Source of the DNA: Litorimonas sp963972195
GTDB taxonomy: Bacteria > Pseudomonadota > Alphaproteobacteria > Caulobacterales > Maricaulaceae
Direction of reading: 5' to 3'
DNA length: 64,000 nt
Assembly: GCA_963972195.1 (NCBI GenBank)
Contig: CAXATH010000006.1
Coordinates: forward strand, 62,001 to 126,000
Shown here: piece after piece, positions 25,883 through 34,570 of the stretch
How positions within the stretch are numbered: the first letter of the stretch is position 1
Layout: every line of letters begins with the position of its first letter
Program-made: the position numbers and the translations under genes
Notes under the pieces: model-generated
What the model was told of the DNA's origin: nothing
The model's input: the letters and a program-made list of their open reading frames with translations, nothing else
Database searches by the model: none

Positions 25883-25908
25883 GCGGCTCAGGGTCAGTTC
25901 AGAGCCGC
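25883..25908. promoter_or_regulatory. Inverted repeat upstream of the first glycine-zipper gene
   Basis: GCGGCTC/GAGCCGC, 7 bp with a 12-base spacer, 66 bases before the ATG at 25975; a TATACC-like -10 box follows at about 25914. It could be an operator or a stem of the mRNA leader. Confidence 0.35.
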
Positions 25909-25974
25909 CCCCCTATACCTGTATTCATCGGCAAAGGCATATCGCCCGCCGCAACTGAAGACAGGAGACTGAAC

Positions 25975-26631
25975 ATGGCCATATTTAACAAAGCCAAAGC
26001 ATTGACTGCAGTCGCCCTTGCCGCGACTGCCTTTACAGCCCTTCCGGCAACTGCATCCGCCAACGATTATCGTTGCGAGAAAAAGAATGACGAAGCCCAG
26101 GTTATTGGCGGCGTCCTCGGCGCAGTTTTGGGCGGAGTTGTGGGCTCAGAAGTTGCGGCCCGCGGCAACGGAAATGAAGGCGCGTTTATCGGCGCGGCCC
26201 TTGGCGCAGCGGCGGGTGCAGGACTTGGTGACGAAAGCGTGAAATGTCGCCGTGAGCAAGGAAACAATAATTACCGGTCCGCCGATTACGGTTATAACAA
26301 TAATGGCTATCAGCCTGCTGTTGTGAATGTCGCTCATCGCGGCCACGGCAATCGGAATTACCGCAATAATAATCGCCACTATAACGATTACGGTAATTAC
26401 CGGAATATTGACCGTCAAATCGAAGCTCTTCGCGGGGAACGTGACGAACTGAAACGTCGCAACCGTTATGATCGGAGCCGCTGGATAGATCGTCGTATCA
26501 ATCAAGTGGGCCGTGAACTGGATCGTCTGAAGGACATTCGACGCAACGGTCGCCACAATAGTCACCGCAATGATTATCGCCGCGGTCACTACCACGGGAA
26601 TTCCCGTAACCTCTGTTACAGCAATCACTAA
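25975..26631 (+). CDS. Exported glycine-zipper protein (first of three)
   Basis: 218 residues: signal peptide ending ATASAND (about 29), two glycine-zipper helices (VIGGVLGAVLGGVVGSEVAA and AFIGAALGAAAGAGLGDESV), an Asn/Tyr/Arg/His-rich low-complexity region, an Arg-rich coiled segment (RQIEALRGERDELKRR) and a basic HRNDYRRGHYHGNSRNLCYS tail. Glycine-zipper 2TM proteins associate with the outer membrane; the exact role is unknown. AGGAG precedes the ATG. Two related proteins follow. Confidence 0.82.
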   Translation: MAIFNKAKALTAVALAATAFTALPATASANDYRCEKKNDEAQVIGGVLGAVLGGVVGSEVAARGNGNEGAFIGAALGAAAGAGLGDESVKCRREQGNNNYRSADYGYNNNGYQPAVVNVAHRGHGNRNYRNNNRHYNDYGNYRNIDRQIEALRGERDELKRRNRYDRSRWIDRRINQVGRELDRLKDIRRNGRHNSHRNDYRRGHYHGNSRNLCYSNH

Positions 26632-26677
26632 GCCTTCCTCTCCCCGTCACGAGAAGGGGCGGGATTAGAAGAGAAAG

Positions 26678-26702
26678 TCCCGGCATCGCGCCGGGATTTT
26701 TT
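26678..26702 (+). terminator. Terminator after the first glycine-zipper gene
   Basis: TCCCGGC/GCCGGGA stem, 5-base loop, then a T run. It ends where an apparent ATG at 26703 occurs, so that ATG is not a real gene start. Confidence 0.85.
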
Positions 26703-26864
26703 ATGCGTTATCATATTCTATTCGCTTTTAAAGCGATTGGTTTTGCGATGCCTCTCAGAATTAGCTATTCTGACTCGAAACAGGCGCGAAACTTGCATCT
26801 TATCTTTGCAGAGAGACGCAGAGCCCGGACTGACACAGCCGGCCGCTTTTTGGGAGTTAGAGAG

Positions 26865-28421
26865 ATGACGCAGATTCAAACCACCCTTTTGACAGGAACA
26901 GCTACCTTGCTGGCGCTGGCCTTAATGCCGGCCTCGGCGCAAGCTCAGCTCATCGGAAATCTAGATAACAGCACGCTTCTGGGCGGCGCCGTGGGCGCTG
27001 GACTCGGCGGGGTTATCGGCTCGAATATTGCGCCAAACGGACAAGGCGATGAATATACGGCCATAGGCGCCGTGGCCGGCGGGCTGGCCGGAGCGGCTTA
27101 TGGAAACAGCCGAAGCACTTATGCCGGAAACCCTTATGCCGGGCAGTTCAACCCCGGCTTTAATGGCCGCAATCTTGTTGGAACGGCTATCGGGGCAGGC
27201 GTCGGCGGCGCTATCGGTTCTAATCTGGCCGGGTCAGGCCAGCGCCAAGAAGGCACGGCTATCGGGGCGGTTTTAGGCGGCGTCGCGGGCTATAGCTTTG
27301 CCAACCGTACAGCCCGTCCGCGCTACAATGGCCCTGCCTATTCCGGAAATGTTTATGGCGGAGGCTCTTACGGAGTTGGTTATGGAGGCGGCTCATATGT
27401 GGACGGCCAAGCGGGTATAGGTTTTGGAACGGGCTATAACGAATTTACTGGGTCATACCCTGCACCGCGTTATGGGGCGACCTCATACTCCGGCGGAACT
27501 GTCTCTATTCCGACAACATACCGGGGCACGTCCTATTCAAGACAGGTCAGCATTCCGACGACTTATCGAGGGAGTGCGTCGCGGTTTCAACGCGTTCCAA
27601 TTCCTGCGCCTGTTTCTGGCTCTACGGCTCCGGGGCCTTTTTATGGTCCGCTGATTGGGCCGAATACGGGACCTGTTCTTTCAACAGCGCCCGGCACAAT
27701 TCATCGCGGTGAATATATTGCCGGGCCTGTAATTCCTGTCACGACTTACGCACCATCTTGTGGTTCACCCTGTGCACCTGCTCCAAAAATTCGCGTTCAG
27801 CGCGAAATCATTCGCAAGGAAAGAGTCGTGGTGGATGCCGATTGCCCGCAAGGCACGTTTGAGCAGGCAGACGGCACCTGCATGACCCCGCCGCGAACTG
27901 TTTATGAACCTGCCCCGACAGTCATTCCATCCCATTGCCCGGCGGGAACTTCAGACCAGAGTGATGGCACTTGCTTGGAACCTGCAAAAACAGTTCTTGG
28001 ACAAGCGCCTATCGTTATAGAGCAGCACTGCCCCGCCGGAACGTCGGATCAGGGCGACGGAACTTGCCTCGAACCTGCGAAGACGGTTTTTGGACAAGCC
28101 CCTATCGTGATTCCTCAAAGCTGCCCCGTCGGCACGACTGACCAAGGGGACGGAACGTGTCTTGAGCCCGCAAAAACAGTTTATGGACAGCCACCTATCG
28201 TTATCCCGCAACATTGCCCGGCCGGAACATCAGACCAAGGCAACGGGACTTGCCTATCCGCTCCCAAAGTCATCGTGGAACCCGCACCGATCGTTCATCA
28301 TGTGCCGGAGCCGCAAATCTATTGTTATGCTGACAGTCATAAGCGCTATGACGGAAACGGAAATCTTATCGGATATGAAGGTTATGATTACGAAGAGGGA
28401 CGCTGCAAAGAACATCACTAA
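26865..28421 (+). CDS. Exported glycine-zipper protein with 31-residue repeats
   Basis: 518 residues: signal peptide ending SAQAQ (about 28), two blocks of glycine-zipper helices (GGAVGAGLGGVIGSNIAPNG and GTAIGAGVGGAIGSNLAGSG, each followed by a second helix), a Gly/Tyr/Ser-rich segment, then five tandem copies of a 31-residue unit (about residues 327-470) with the pattern CPxGTxDQxDGTCLEPAKTV, two Cys per unit. The C-terminus has YADSHKRYDGNGNLIGYEGY. The start is the ATG at 26865 (GGGAG upstream) and not 26703. The repeats look like a disulfide-braced surface array. Confidence 0.8.
   Translation: MTQIQTTLLTGTATLLALALMPASAQAQLIGNLDNSTLLGGAVGAGLGGVIGSNIAPNGQGDEYTAIGAVAGGLAGAAYGNSRSTYAGNPYAGQFNPGFNGRNLVGTAIGAGVGGAIGSNLAGSGQRQEGTAIGAVLGGVAGYSFANRTARPRYNGPAYSGNVYGGGSYGVGYGGGSYVDGQAGIGFGTGYNEFTGSYPAPRYGATSYSGGTVSIPTTYRGTSYSRQVSIPTTYRGSASRFQRVPIPAPVSGSTAPGPFYGPLIGPNTGPVLSTAPGTIHRGEYIAGPVIPVTTYAPSCGSPCAPAPKIRVQREIIRKERVVVDADCPQGTFEQADGTCMTPPRTVYEPAPTVIPSHCPAGTSDQSDGTCLEPAKTVLGQAPIVIEQHCPAGTSDQGDGTCLEPAKTVFGQAPIVIPQSCPVGTTDQGDGTCLEPAKTVYGQPPIVIPQHCPAGTSDQGNGTCLSAPKVIVEPAPIVHHVPEPQIYCYADSHKRYDGNGNLIGYEGYDYEEGRCKEHH
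27843..28300 (+). repeat. Five tandem 93-bp coding repeats
   Basis: Units begin at 27843, 27936, 28029, 28122 and 28215; the last is incomplete. Each encodes 31 residues starting with Cys-Pro, with a second Cys at position 13. Synonymous differences between units show that they are not recent exact copies. Confidence 0.85.
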
Positions 28422-28447
28422 ATGCGTATAAATTAGAGATTTTCAGG

Positions 28448-28476
28448 CCGTTCTCTTCCGGAGAGCGGTCTTTTTC
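28448..28476 (+). terminator. Terminator after the repeat protein
   Basis: CCGTTCTC/GAGAGCGG stem (one G-U pair), 5-base loop, followed by TCTTTTTC. Confidence 0.75.
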
Positions 28477-28605
28477 ATGACTCAATTGTAATCTTGTTTA
28501 ACAATTCGTTCCGCAACCGTTCATCTTTGGTTGTGTAGGTTAAAGACAATTGATGTCGGGTTTTAAGGGGAGGCTCGTCGAAAACGACAATCAAAGGAGT
28601 ATCTC

Positions 28606-29220
28606 ATGCGTTTCAAAATTGGATTCACTCTCGCCGCCGTTGCGGCTGTTGCGATGGCCCCCGTGGCCGCCTCTGCCCATGACAACGGATATAATCATTA
28701 TCATCAAGGTTCTAATGGTGACGACCAGCTCGTCGGAGCCGGCATCGGCGCTGTCGCCGGGGCAGTCCTTGGTAGCCAAGTTGCCGGAAATGGGGCCCGT
28801 ACTGAAGGCTCCGTCCTAGGCGCAGTTATTGGCGGCGTGGCCGGCGCCGCGATTGCTGGCGACGGTCGTCGTAGCAATGTACGATATAATAACGGCTATT
28901 ATAACAACGGTGGTTACTACAATTCGAATACCGGATATTACGGCAGAACCACTTATAATAATGGATACTATAATCCGGGATACAGGACCACTTATACCAG
29001 AACCTATTCCCAGCCTTATTATAATTCCTACTATCCGCGCTCAGGCGCCGCTATCTCGATCAATCTGAATAATCGAGGACACTATTATAATCGCGGGCGC
29101 CATTATAATCCGCGCGGACGTCACTACAGACCGCGCGGTCACTACCGCCATCGCGGTCATCATCGCTCTCGCGGTCACAACGGTCGCAGGGGTCATCATG
29201 GCCGACGCGGTCATCGTTAA
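28606..29220 (+). CDS. Exported glycine-zipper protein with His/Arg-rich tail (third)
   Basis: 204 residues: signal peptide ending AASAHD (about 25), two glycine-zipper helices (GAGIGAVAGAVLGSQVAG and SVLGAVIGGVAGAAIAGD), an Asn/Tyr/Gly-rich stretch (YNNGYYNNGGYYN) and a tail of about 50 residues built of RGH/RGHH-type units, very basic and His-rich. The tail could bind metal ions, nucleic acid or acidic polysaccharide. AAAGGAG precedes the ATG. Same architecture as the two upstream genes, each with its own terminator. Confidence 0.82.
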   Translation: MRFKIGFTLAAVAAVAMAPVAASAHDNGYNHYHQGSNGDDQLVGAGIGAVAGAVLGSQVAGNGARTEGSVLGAVIGGVAGAAIAGDGRRSNVRYNNGYYNNGGYYNSNTGYYGRTTYNNGYYNPGYRTTYTRTYSQPYYNSYYPRSGAAISINLNNRGHYYNRGRHYNPRGRHYRPRGHYRHRGHHRSRGHNGRRGHHGRRGHR

Positions 29221-29231
29221 ACGAAACTTTC

Positions 29232-29258
29232 AACCCCGCTTAGGCGGGGTTTTCTTTT
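29232..29258 (+). terminator. Terminator after the third glycine-zipper gene
   Basis: AACCCCGC/GCGGGGTT stem with a TTAG loop followed by TTCTTTT. Confidence 0.88.
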
Positions 29259-29274
29259 GCCAATAAGGACGCCG

Positions 29275-31488
29275 CTATGGCTGAGAAAGGAATTTAATCG
29301 TCTTGGTTCTAATGCGCCGATCGCCAAGCTGAATTGGCATCGCCCAATCGGGGCGTGCCTCTTCCAAGGCGCGGCTTTCAGGCCCTAATCCAAAATAAGA
29401 AGTTGAAACATTTAAAGAAGCGGTTTCATCCCCAACCGGAAGCTGCACGTCTATTTCTAAATTACGGCAGCTTCGTCCCGAACACACGATATTTTGTTTC
29501 GCATCCTGGATTTGGAGGCCATTTAAAGACATGACTGTCGCTTCAGACGTTCCATCCAAACCAATATAAACTCGGTCGCTGCCGGGCGCGTCCAGCCTTA
29601 GCGTTACCGTTCGGAGACCGTTTCTCACGCTGTCGCGAGTTACATTTAGTCTCATCCCATCGACAGACATTGCCGGGGCCGGCGCCGATATCTGGGAAGG
29701 TTCATCGGTCACTGTTTCGAAATTCGCGACTTCGCCCATGGAGTCCGGCAAAGGATCGCGTTTCCCAAAGACCCATTCGGAGCTGCCTTCATCGTCATCC
29801 GCAATATGCGTTATCGAAAGCGGCTGAGGAGCTGAGGGGCTGTAGGCCAGAACAAACAATGCGCCAATAAAGAAAAGTAAAACCAACGCAGACAAACCAA
29901 TCGCCGGAATCCAGCCAATAAAGTGGCGCCTTAAGTTTTCCGATAAACATATCGGGGCCAGGAAAATAAAACAGAATATGTAAAGCGCTGAAAGCGGCGC
30001 GGAGTGTTCCAGAAACAACATAATCTCGGCAAAAGCGGAAGCTGGCAAGATAATGATTAAAAAGAGAGCCGCCGCCAAAGCCATAAGCCACACCCCGGCA
30101 GCACGAACATTAAGCAATGCCAATAGCCCTGCGAGAGCAATGATCGCCAGAGGCGGGGCAAACAAAATCAGCCCGCCCGGCAAAAACGCCGCCATGACTG
30201 CGCCGAACACGCCAAACCACATCCAGCCTGCGGCCGCCAAACGTTGGCGAGGCACTTGGAAGGCTAAAAGTTTGAACGCCAAAAAGGCCCCAAGCAAAGC
30301 TGCCGCCGTCTGGGCGCCTCTCAATGCGAAAGGGTATGCAGACGCATAATTAGCTTCCGGACGGATGAAAGCTGCCATGGCTGTGACTGCTACCGCAAAA
30401 CCTACACCCAAAAAGAGCGTCGCAGGAGGATAAAGCAGCGCTTTTAAAGCGCCGCCCCGAGCAGACTTTCCATAAAGAATGAGACTGCCGACTAAACCCA
30501 GTGCCACAAATATCATTCCCAAAAAGACGGGCATGGAAAGAATGAATAGGCCAAAAATATCCGTATAGAGCCATTGCCCTTCGTCCCCGGATTCAGGAGA
30601 CGCCAGATAGGCCTCTACCGCAGATAATCCATTCGCGCCCATATGAAACAGAGACCGTTTGTCCAAATTAGCCAGATTGTCTCCGGGCGTGTGATAAAAG
30701 GCGACCCCCTCCCCGACGGCGTAATTGGCGACATCAGGTCCTAATGGCAGAAACTCAGTCACATCCGTATCGTTAGGCATGATATCGTAAACAGCCGCCG
30801 CCAAAGAGCTGGTGAGCGGTTTTTGTATATTGGTTTTTAGAGCCGTTATATCACGCTGATTTGGCGTGCCCGTCTGAAACATTGCCACCGGGCCGCGCAC
30901 GCCGCGCGCTTCCATACTAACAACAGACCCGATGAGCGATGCAAAGGGGTCGTTTTTTACAAAAGAATGCGCGCCGATAAGCCCTGTCTCTTCTCCGTCC
31001 GTGATTAAAACCAGAACAGGTTTGGCAAGGTCCCGCTCTTTCAAAACAGACGCGATCTCAAGACTGGCGGCCACGCCAATTCCGTCATCACTTGCCCCGG
31101 GGCCAGCAGGGACTGAATCATAATGCGACGCGATCATCACGGCGTCGGGGCCGGGTTCGTTCAGCCAGAACATGATATTTTGAACCCGCGCACAGCTGGC
31201 TGAATTTGGATAAGGCTTACAAATGAAATCGTCCCGGACGATGGGGTCAAAGCCTAAATCAGCTATCTCAGAAATGAGCCTTTCCCTGACAGCGTCATTG
31301 GCGTCTGAGTCAACGGGATGAGGCGTCTCATCGCCCAGAATGCGCTCAAGCCGGGAGAAAGCTTGCGCCGTATCAAACCTATGGTCTGTTTGGATTTCAG
31401 GAGGAGAAACGCTCAACTGCCGCAAGGTTGCGGCGGTAAAGAGAAAGGCAATCAAAAGGATAAGGCCTAAATTAAAAGATTGTCTCAT
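29275..31488 (-). CDS. M28 family metallopeptidase with multi-pass membrane domain
   Basis: 737 residues: N-terminal membrane anchor (about 5-22), M28 zinc aminopeptidase-type domain (MIASHYDSVPAGPGASDDG with His and Asp ligands, ITDGEETGLIGAHSF with the Glu pair, YHTPGDN with the last His), then about eight membrane helices (roughly 310-560) and a C-terminal periplasmic domain of about 170 residues with two Cys (IVCSGRSCRN). The layout recalls ER metallopeptidase 1. The start is the ATG at 31488, which has AAGGGGGA before it; that Shine-Dalgarno lies inside the alternative frame from 31503. Substrate unknown. Confidence 0.88.
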   Translation of the reverse strand: MRQSFNLGLILLIAFLFTAATLRQLSVSPPEIQTDHRFDTAQAFSRLERILGDETPHPVDSDANDAVRERLISEIADLGFDPIVRDDFICKPYPNSASCARVQNIMFWLNEPGPDAVMIASHYDSVPAGPGASDDGIGVAASLEIASVLKERDLAKPVLVLITDGEETGLIGAHSFVKNDPFASLIGSVVSMEARGVRGPVAMFQTGTPNQRDITALKTNIQKPLTSSLAAAVYDIMPNDTDVTEFLPLGPDVANYAVGEGVAFYHTPGDNLANLDKRSLFHMGANGLSAVEAYLASPESGDEGQWLYTDIFGLFILSMPVFLGMIFVALGLVGSLILYGKSARGGALKALLYPPATLFLGVGFAVAVTAMAAFIRPEANYASAYPFALRGAQTAAALLGAFLAFKLLAFQVPRQRLAAAGWMWFGVFGAVMAAFLPGGLILFAPPLAIIALAGLLALLNVRAAGVWLMALAAALFLIIILPASAFAEIMLFLEHSAPLSALYIFCFIFLAPICLSENLRRHFIGWIPAIGLSALVLLFFIGALFVLAYSPSAPQPLSITHIADDDEGSSEWVFGKRDPLPDSMGEVANFETVTDEPSQISAPAPAMSVDGMRLNVTRDSVRNGLRTVTLRLDAPGSDRVYIGLDGTSEATVMSLNGLQIQDAKQNIVCSGRSCRNLEIDVQLPVGDETASLNVSTSYFGLGPESRALEEARPDWAMPIQLGDRRIRTKTIKFLSQP

Positions 31489-31577
31489 ATAGTCCCCCTT
31501 CATTGTGAACTAGAAGGAAAGACCGAAGGTATCAATTACATTCTAACTTATACGTTCGGCGGGGGTGTTAGCCCCCA

Positions 31578-33488
31578 TCACGCCAAATTCATCTGAGCAT
31601 TAAGTTCTTGGCCCAGCGCCTTGAACACGGTCTCGACAATGGCGTCTGAATCCAAGCCTGCTTCCTTATACATATTGGCCGGCGTGTCCTGATCAATGAA
31701 GTAATCCGGTAAGGTCATCGTCCGGATTTTCAATCCGTTATCCAGGCGCCCGGACTCTGCGAGTTCATGCAGGACGAAGGCGCCGAAACCACCAACGGAG
31801 CCTTCTTCGATTGTAATTAGAACTTCATGCTCATCGGCCAATCGGCGCACGAGGTCTTTATCCAGTGGCTTGGCAAATCGGGCATCTGCCACAGTCGTTG
31901 AGAGCCCTAAAGTATCAAGCTGGGTCGCCGCATCCATCGCTTCGGCAAGGCGCGTCCCGTAAGATAGAATCGCCACGCGGGAGCCTTCTTTCATGATACG
32001 GCCTTTGCCGATTTCGAGCGGCTCGGGGTTTGCAGGAATTTCAATCCCGGTCGCCTCGCCACGTGCGTAGCGAAAGCCAATCGGACCGCTGTCATGGGCA
32101 ACGGCTGTGGCGACCATACGCGCCAGATCGGCTTCATCCGCCGCCGCCATCAGGGTGAAATTCGGAAGACAGCCCAGATAGGCAATATCGAAAGATCCGG
32201 CATGGGTCGGGCCGTCTGCGCCGACCAGTCCGGCGCGGTCCATTGCAAAGCGAACGGGCAGATTCTGGATGGCTACATCATGCACGACCTGGTCATATCC
32301 GCGTTGCAGGAAGGTCGAGTAAATGGCGCAGAACGGCTTAAATCCATCGGCAGCCAATCCAGCGGCAAAAGTCACGGCGTGTTGTTCGGCAATTCCGACA
32401 TCGAACATCCGGTCAGGAAAAGCCTTACCAAAAACGTTCATCCCCGTCCCGCCGGGCATGGCGGCCGTAATGCCCACGACTTTGTCGTCCTTCTCGGCCT
32501 GCTTGATCAGCTGATCTCCAAACACGGCGGTATAGCTTGGTGCATTCGGGATAGATTTGCTCTGCTCGCCCGTAATGACATTAAACTTGCTGACGCCGTG
32601 ATATTTATCGGCGGAGTTTTCAGCCGGCGCGTAGCCTTTTCCCTTCTGAGTCACGACATGGATGAGGGTCGGACCCTCTTTCATGTTCTTGACGTTTTCG
32701 AGCACGGACACCAGCGCGTCTATATCGTGGCCATCAACCGGCCCGACATAATAAAAGCCGAGCTCTTCGAACCAGGTACCGCCCATGAACATACCGCGCG
32801 TATATTCCTCTGCCTTGCGGGCAGTGGATTTTATCGGCCTTGGAGCGTCTTTAACGAACGCTTTCCCTGCGCCGCGCAGTTTCTGATATCCGCCGGAACT
32901 GACCATCTTGGCCAGCATGTGGCTCATCGCGCCGACAGGCGGGGCAATGGACATATCGTTATCATTCAGGATGACAATTTGGCGGGAGTCGCGTGCGCCC
33001 GCATTATTCATGGCTTCATAGGCCATGCCTGCCGTGATGGAGCCATCGCCAATGACAGAAACCACATGGCCGTCCCGACCATCCAGATCACGCGCCGTCG
33101 CAAACCCCATACCGGCGGAAATAGAGGTCGAGCTATGCGCCGCGCCGAACGGGTCATATTCGCTCTCCGCGCGCTTGGTAAAACCAGACAGGCCGCCGCC
33201 CTTGCGTATAGTACGCATCCGGTCGCGCCGCCCCGTCAGAACTTTATGCGGATAACATTGATGCCCCACATCCCAGATAAGCTTATCCGTCGGGGTGTTG
33301 AAAACATGGTGAATGGCAACGGTCAGCTCGACCACGCCAAGACCGGCACCCAAATGCCCGCCTGTCACAGACACGGCGTCAATGACCTCCGCGCGAACTT
33401 CATCGGCGAGTTGTTTTAGCTGCTCACGCGAAAAGTCCCGCATGTCAGCAGGAAAGGTTACTGTGTCCAAAAGGGGCGTATCTACCAT
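31578..33488 (-). CDS. dxs: 1-deoxy-D-xylulose-5-phosphate synthase
   Basis: Thiamine-diphosphate enzyme that joins pyruvate and glyceraldehyde 3-phosphate, the first step of the MEP isoprenoid pathway. 636 residues. Signatures: HLGAGLGVVELTVAIHHVFN, WDVGHQCYPHKVLTGR, HSSTSISAGMGFA, VIGDGSITAGMAYEAMNN (ThDP/Mg motif), FDVGIAEQHAVTFAAGLA and DRAGLVGADGPTHAGSFD. It lies 33 bases downstream of ispA. A GGGGG/CCCCC hairpin without a T-run adjoins its stop (31561-31576). Confidence 0.97.
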   Translation of the reverse strand: MVDTPLLDTVTFPADMRDFSREQLKQLADEVRAEVIDAVSVTGGHLGAGLGVVELTVAIHHVFNTPTDKLIWDVGHQCYPHKVLTGRRDRMRTIRKGGGLSGFTKRAESEYDPFGAAHSSTSISAGMGFATARDLDGRDGHVVSVIGDGSITAGMAYEAMNNAGARDSRQIVILNDNDMSIAPPVGAMSHMLAKMVSSGGYQKLRGAGKAFVKDAPRPIKSTARKAEEYTRGMFMGGTWFEELGFYYVGPVDGHDIDALVSVLENVKNMKEGPTLIHVVTQKGKGYAPAENSADKYHGVSKFNVITGEQSKSIPNAPSYTAVFGDQLIKQAEKDDKVVGITAAMPGGTGMNVFGKAFPDRMFDVGIAEQHAVTFAAGLAADGFKPFCAIYSTFLQRGYDQVVHDVAIQNLPVRFAMDRAGLVGADGPTHAGSFDIAYLGCLPNFTLMAAADEADLARMVATAVAHDSGPIGFRYARGEATGIEIPANPEPLEIGKGRIMKEGSRVAILSYGTRLAEAMDAATQLDTLGLSTTVADARFAKPLDKDLVRRLADEHEVLITIEEGSVGGFGAFVLHELAESGRLDNGLKIRTMTLPDYFIDQDTPANMYKEAGLDSDAIVETVFKALGQELNAQMNLA

Positions 33489-33521
33489 TTAAACTCTTTC
33501 TTTGCGCCTTATAGTTACGTC

Positions 33522-34412
33522 TTAATGCTGCCTTTGGAGCACAAAATCTACAGTCTCTTTCAGGGTCTGCGCTTTTTCGCCAAACGGGGCAAGGTGACCT
33601 TTTGCCCGCTCTCCTAATGCTTTCGCCTTTTCTTTCGCCTCTTCAAGGCCCAAGAGTGACACAAACGTGGCTTTGCCAAGGTTTTCATCCTTGCCGACCG
33701 CTTTGCCCATCAAAGTCGCATCGCCTTCCACGTCGAGAATATCGTCCTGAATCTGAAAAGCGAGGCCCATATCGCGGGCATAGTCTGAAAGAGCGTTGAG
33801 CGTGGCGTCATCCGCGCCGCTCACAATGCCGCCTGCCTTCACCGCAAAATCAATCAACGCCCCAGTTTTCATGGCTTGCAAGCGCGTGATGAGGGCCTCG
33901 TCGCGGTCTGTTTCTGAAACGGTGATATCAATGACCTGACCGCCTATCATGCCGGACACCCCGCTCTTTTGCGCGAGTTCGCAGACGAGCTTCGCGCGCA
34001 CCAATGGATCAGCATGCGCGCCTTCACACCCCAGCATAGCAAAGGCATGGGTCAGCAATCCATCACCGGCTAAAACCGCTATCGCCTCATCATAGGCCTT
34101 GTGAACCGTCGGCTTACCCCGGCGCAGATCATCGTCATCCATACAGGGTAAATCGTCATGTACGAGGCTGTAAACATGGAGACATTCCAGCGCGCACCCG
34201 ACGATAAGAGCATTTTCAATATCTCCGCCCAGCATGCGAGCCGTCTCGACAACCAGAAAAGGCCGCAACCGTTTCCCGCCCCCAAGAGCCGCATAACGCA
34301 TAGCTTCCGCCACCACGGCGTGCTCGCCCTCCGGCTTCGGAAGCTGCGCCTCAAGGGCCGTCTCAATCTGTCCGGCCACAAAGGAGAGTTGGGATCTGAA
34401 GTTAGTTGGCAT
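33522..34412 (-). CDS. ispA: Farnesyl diphosphate synthase
   Basis: Short-chain polyprenyl synthase that condenses IPP with DMAPP/GPP. 296 residues with LGGGKRLRPFLV, the first Asp-rich motif (HDDLPCMDDDDLRRGKPT), the GQVIDI segment and the second Asp-rich motif (FQIQDDILDVEGD). The residue pattern just before the first Asp-rich motif fits farnesyl-length product. The only Shine-Dalgarno-like sequence before the ATG (GGAGGGGG, 9 bases upstream) belongs to the outer arm of the palindromic element at 34419. Confidence 0.95.
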   Translation of the reverse strand: MPTNFRSQLSFVAGQIETALEAQLPKPEGEHAVVAEAMRYAALGGGKRLRPFLVVETARMLGGDIENALIVGCALECLHVYSLVHDDLPCMDDDDLRRGKPTVHKAYDEAIAVLAGDGLLTHAFAMLGCEGAHADPLVRAKLVCELAQKSGVSGMIGGQVIDITVSETDRDEALITRLQAMKTGALIDFAVKAGGIVSGADDATLNALSDYARDMGLAFQIQDDILDVEGDATLMGKAVGKDENLGKATFVSLLGLEEAKEKAKALGERAKGHLAPFGEKAQTLKETVDFVLQRQH

Positions 34413-34418
34413 GATTAG

Positions 34419-34545
34419 GCGCCCCCTCCGGCCTGTCGGCCACCTCCCCCGCTAAAGCGGTGGAGGACCAAAGAAGCCCCGCTTTCCTATCAAATTCCTC
34501 CACCGCTTTAGCGGGGGAGGTGTCACATCGTGACGGAGGGGGTGC
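34419..34545. repeat. Nested palindromic element between ispA and the DUF559 gene
   Basis: A perfect 27-bp inverted repeat (34441-34467 and 34496-34522, 28-base loop), each arm with its own small dyad CCGCT-AA-AGCGG, enclosed by an outer pair (34419-34430 and 34534-34545, one G-U). It resembles REP/MITE-type palindromic elements. A further hairpin GCAGCGC/GCGCTGC follows at 34544-34561. Confidence 0.85.
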
Positions 34546-34570
34546 AGCGCGTCCGCGCTGCCAAAACACT

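Noticed and set aside
26703..26864. Upstream ATG extending the repeat protein by 54 residues
   Set aside because: The ATG lies in the T-run of a terminator, and the ATG at 26865 has a ribosome site and starts a proper signal peptide.
27843..28300. Regular 93-bp repeats considered as a CRISPR array
   Set aside because: Units are protein coding in one frame with no unique spacers and follow a 31-residue period.
31561..31576. GGGGG/CCCCC hairpin after dxs as a terminator
   Set aside because: No T-run follows on the minus strand; at most a weak structure.
32094..33419. 441-residue plus-strand frame opposite dxs
   Set aside because: It is antisense to a clear dxs gene, has no ribosome site and its composition mirrors the coding strand.
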